In this document: positions 4,671 through 5,302 of the stretch, in pieces | Numbering within the stretch: the first letter of the stretch is position 1 | Layout of the letters: every line of letters begins with the position of its first letter | Assembly: GCA_016930735.1 (NCBI GenBank) | Contig: JAFGGF010000170.1 | Span: 1-5,302, forward strand | DNA length: 5,302 nt | Direction: 5' to 3' | From: Prolixibacteraceae bacterium | Lineage (GTDB): Bacteria > Bacteroidota > Bacteroidia > Bacteroidales > Prolixibacteraceae | Notes under the pieces: model-generated | Told to the model about the DNA's origin: nothing | The model's input: only the letters and a program-made list of their open reading frames with translations | Database searches by the model: none | Program-made: the position numbers and the translations under genes

Positions 4671-5302
4671 CTATCGGAATCCAATTGCCGGATAGCCAAC
4701 CCAGTGACGTTGCGTGGCAATTGCTGTGGTTCCCATCCTTAAATCCTGAACCGGAATATGTTTTTGCCCGATACTGGTGGAATACCCGATTTTTATCCCG
4801 GTTAATGGTTTTTCATTTAAAAGGACAGCAAGTTTTTCAGCAGTTTTCATTCCAACAGGAATACTATATCTGCCACACCATGTCCAGATATATTCTTTAT
4901 AGTCATTTTCACTAACGGTATACCTGAAAAATTTGTCAGCTTTATCCTGGGTAAGTAAACCAGTAAAACAATGATTTATAATTTCATTTTCATGGTTCAA
5001 TGCCTGTTTGTAACCAATACTGTCAGTTCCATGAGGTGCACAATATCTGATTCCCCATTCTTCATCACCATAATGTACAGCATCGGAGGTAATGAGCAAA
5101 GCCACGTCATTTCCCCAATTCAGGTTCTTTGATTTTAGTTCAGCAGCAATAGCTGTTGCCAGGTCTGAGCTTAATTTATCCATTGTCTGTAAGTCGCAAT
5201 ACGGAACAAGGATACTTATAATTTCAACGTCACGATTTTGATATTGCAGAAACGGGATCAATGCCTCAACAGAATGTTCCACTATTTGCATGCTGTCATG
5301 GA
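4671..5302 (-). CDS. Memo-family protein (AmmeMemoRadiSam system protein B type), 5' end outside window
   Basis: The frame is open from the window edge to a TAG at 4671-4673. The ATG at 5289-5291 is very probably internal: upstream codons continue in frame as His-Asp-Ser, and the family motif EHSVEALIPFLQ (residues 5-16 from that Met) normally lies well inside the protein. About 210 C-terminal residues are visible. SDAVHYG (69-75, His73) aligns with the SDFxHxG metal-site motif of Memo, and TWCGRYS (137-143, Cys139) with its conserved CGR cysteine. The C-terminus VGYPAIGFR resembles the usual Memo ending, so the 3' end is intact. Residues 76-96, after the His motif, look longer and more acidic/aromatic than I expect for the family. 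Human MEMO1 binds redox-active metal, and bacterial and archaeal relatives are often encoded with AMMECR1 and radical SAM genes of unsettled function. Those partners, if present, lie outside the window. Confidence 0.87.
   Translation of the reverse strand, partial: HDSMQIVEHSVEALIPFLQYQNRDVEIISILVPYCDLQTMDKLSSDLATAIAAELKSKNLNWGNDVALLITSDAVHYGDEEWGIRYCAPHGTDSIGYKQALNHENEIINHCFTGLLTQDKADKFFRYTVSENDYKEYIWTWCGRYSIPVGMKTAEKLAVLLNEKPLTGIKIGYSTSIGQKHIPVQDLRMGTTAIATQRHWVGYPAIGFR

Noticed and set aside
4685..4915. 76-codon plus-strand open frame
   Set aside because: It is antisense to the Memo-like C-terminal region and has no independent support.
5289..5291. ATG as the true start of the Memo-like gene
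   Set aside because: The frame continues upstream to the edge, and the EHS motif five residues later is internal in the family, so the N-terminal part with other metal ligands is probably missing.

Overview
This 5.3-kb, A+T-rich window looks like chromosomal DNA from a Bacteroidota bacterium, probably near Bacteroidales/Marinilabiliales (inference). The evidence is Sec signal peptides ending just before or at a Gln, no Shine-Dalgarno sequences ahead of the genes, promoter elements of the TAnnTTTG type, and a secreted TlpA-like thioredoxin with the long N-terminal extension typical of this phylum. There are five protein-coding genes, two of them cut by the window edges. I found no tRNA, rRNA, CRISPR array, transposase or phage gene.

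Positions 1-2852 form a divergent peptidoglycan-recycling locus. On the minus strand is the first 336 residues of a secreted GHL10/DUF187-type glycoside hydrolase (relative of E. coli DigH/YddW and B. subtilis YngK). On the plus strand a BadF/BadG-type amino-sugar kinase (MurK-like) is followed, stop codon directly abutting start codon, by MurNAc-6-phosphate etherase MurQ. The simplest reading is that the hydrolase cuts wall glycan outside the cytoplasm, the sugar is imported by a transporter not seen here, the kinase makes MurNAc-6-P, and MurQ converts it to GlcNAc-6-P and D-lactate. The 192-bp divergent intergenic region holds two -7-like promoter boxes, one only 4 nt from the murK ATG, and three related decamers at exact 21-bp spacing that resemble an operator.

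Positions 2853-3202 carry no protein gene. This stretch is very A+T-rich on its left. On its right it has a possible promoter, three 9-bp GGTTTA-type tandem units, a perfect 16-bp palindrome and a strong bidirectional terminator. It serves at least as the terminator between convergent transcription units and could encode a small RNA of about 115 nt.

Positions 3203-5302 are on the minus strand: a secreted TlpA-like thioredoxin (CPHC active site) and, upstream of it, the C-terminal part of a Memo-family protein (AmmeMemoRadiSam system protein B type). The two are co-oriented with a 79-nt gap, and nothing in the sequence ties their functions together. The known families account for the coding content, so I see no wholly new protein system. 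The least explained parts are the phased decamers, the possible leaderless murK start and the structured element at 3053-3183.
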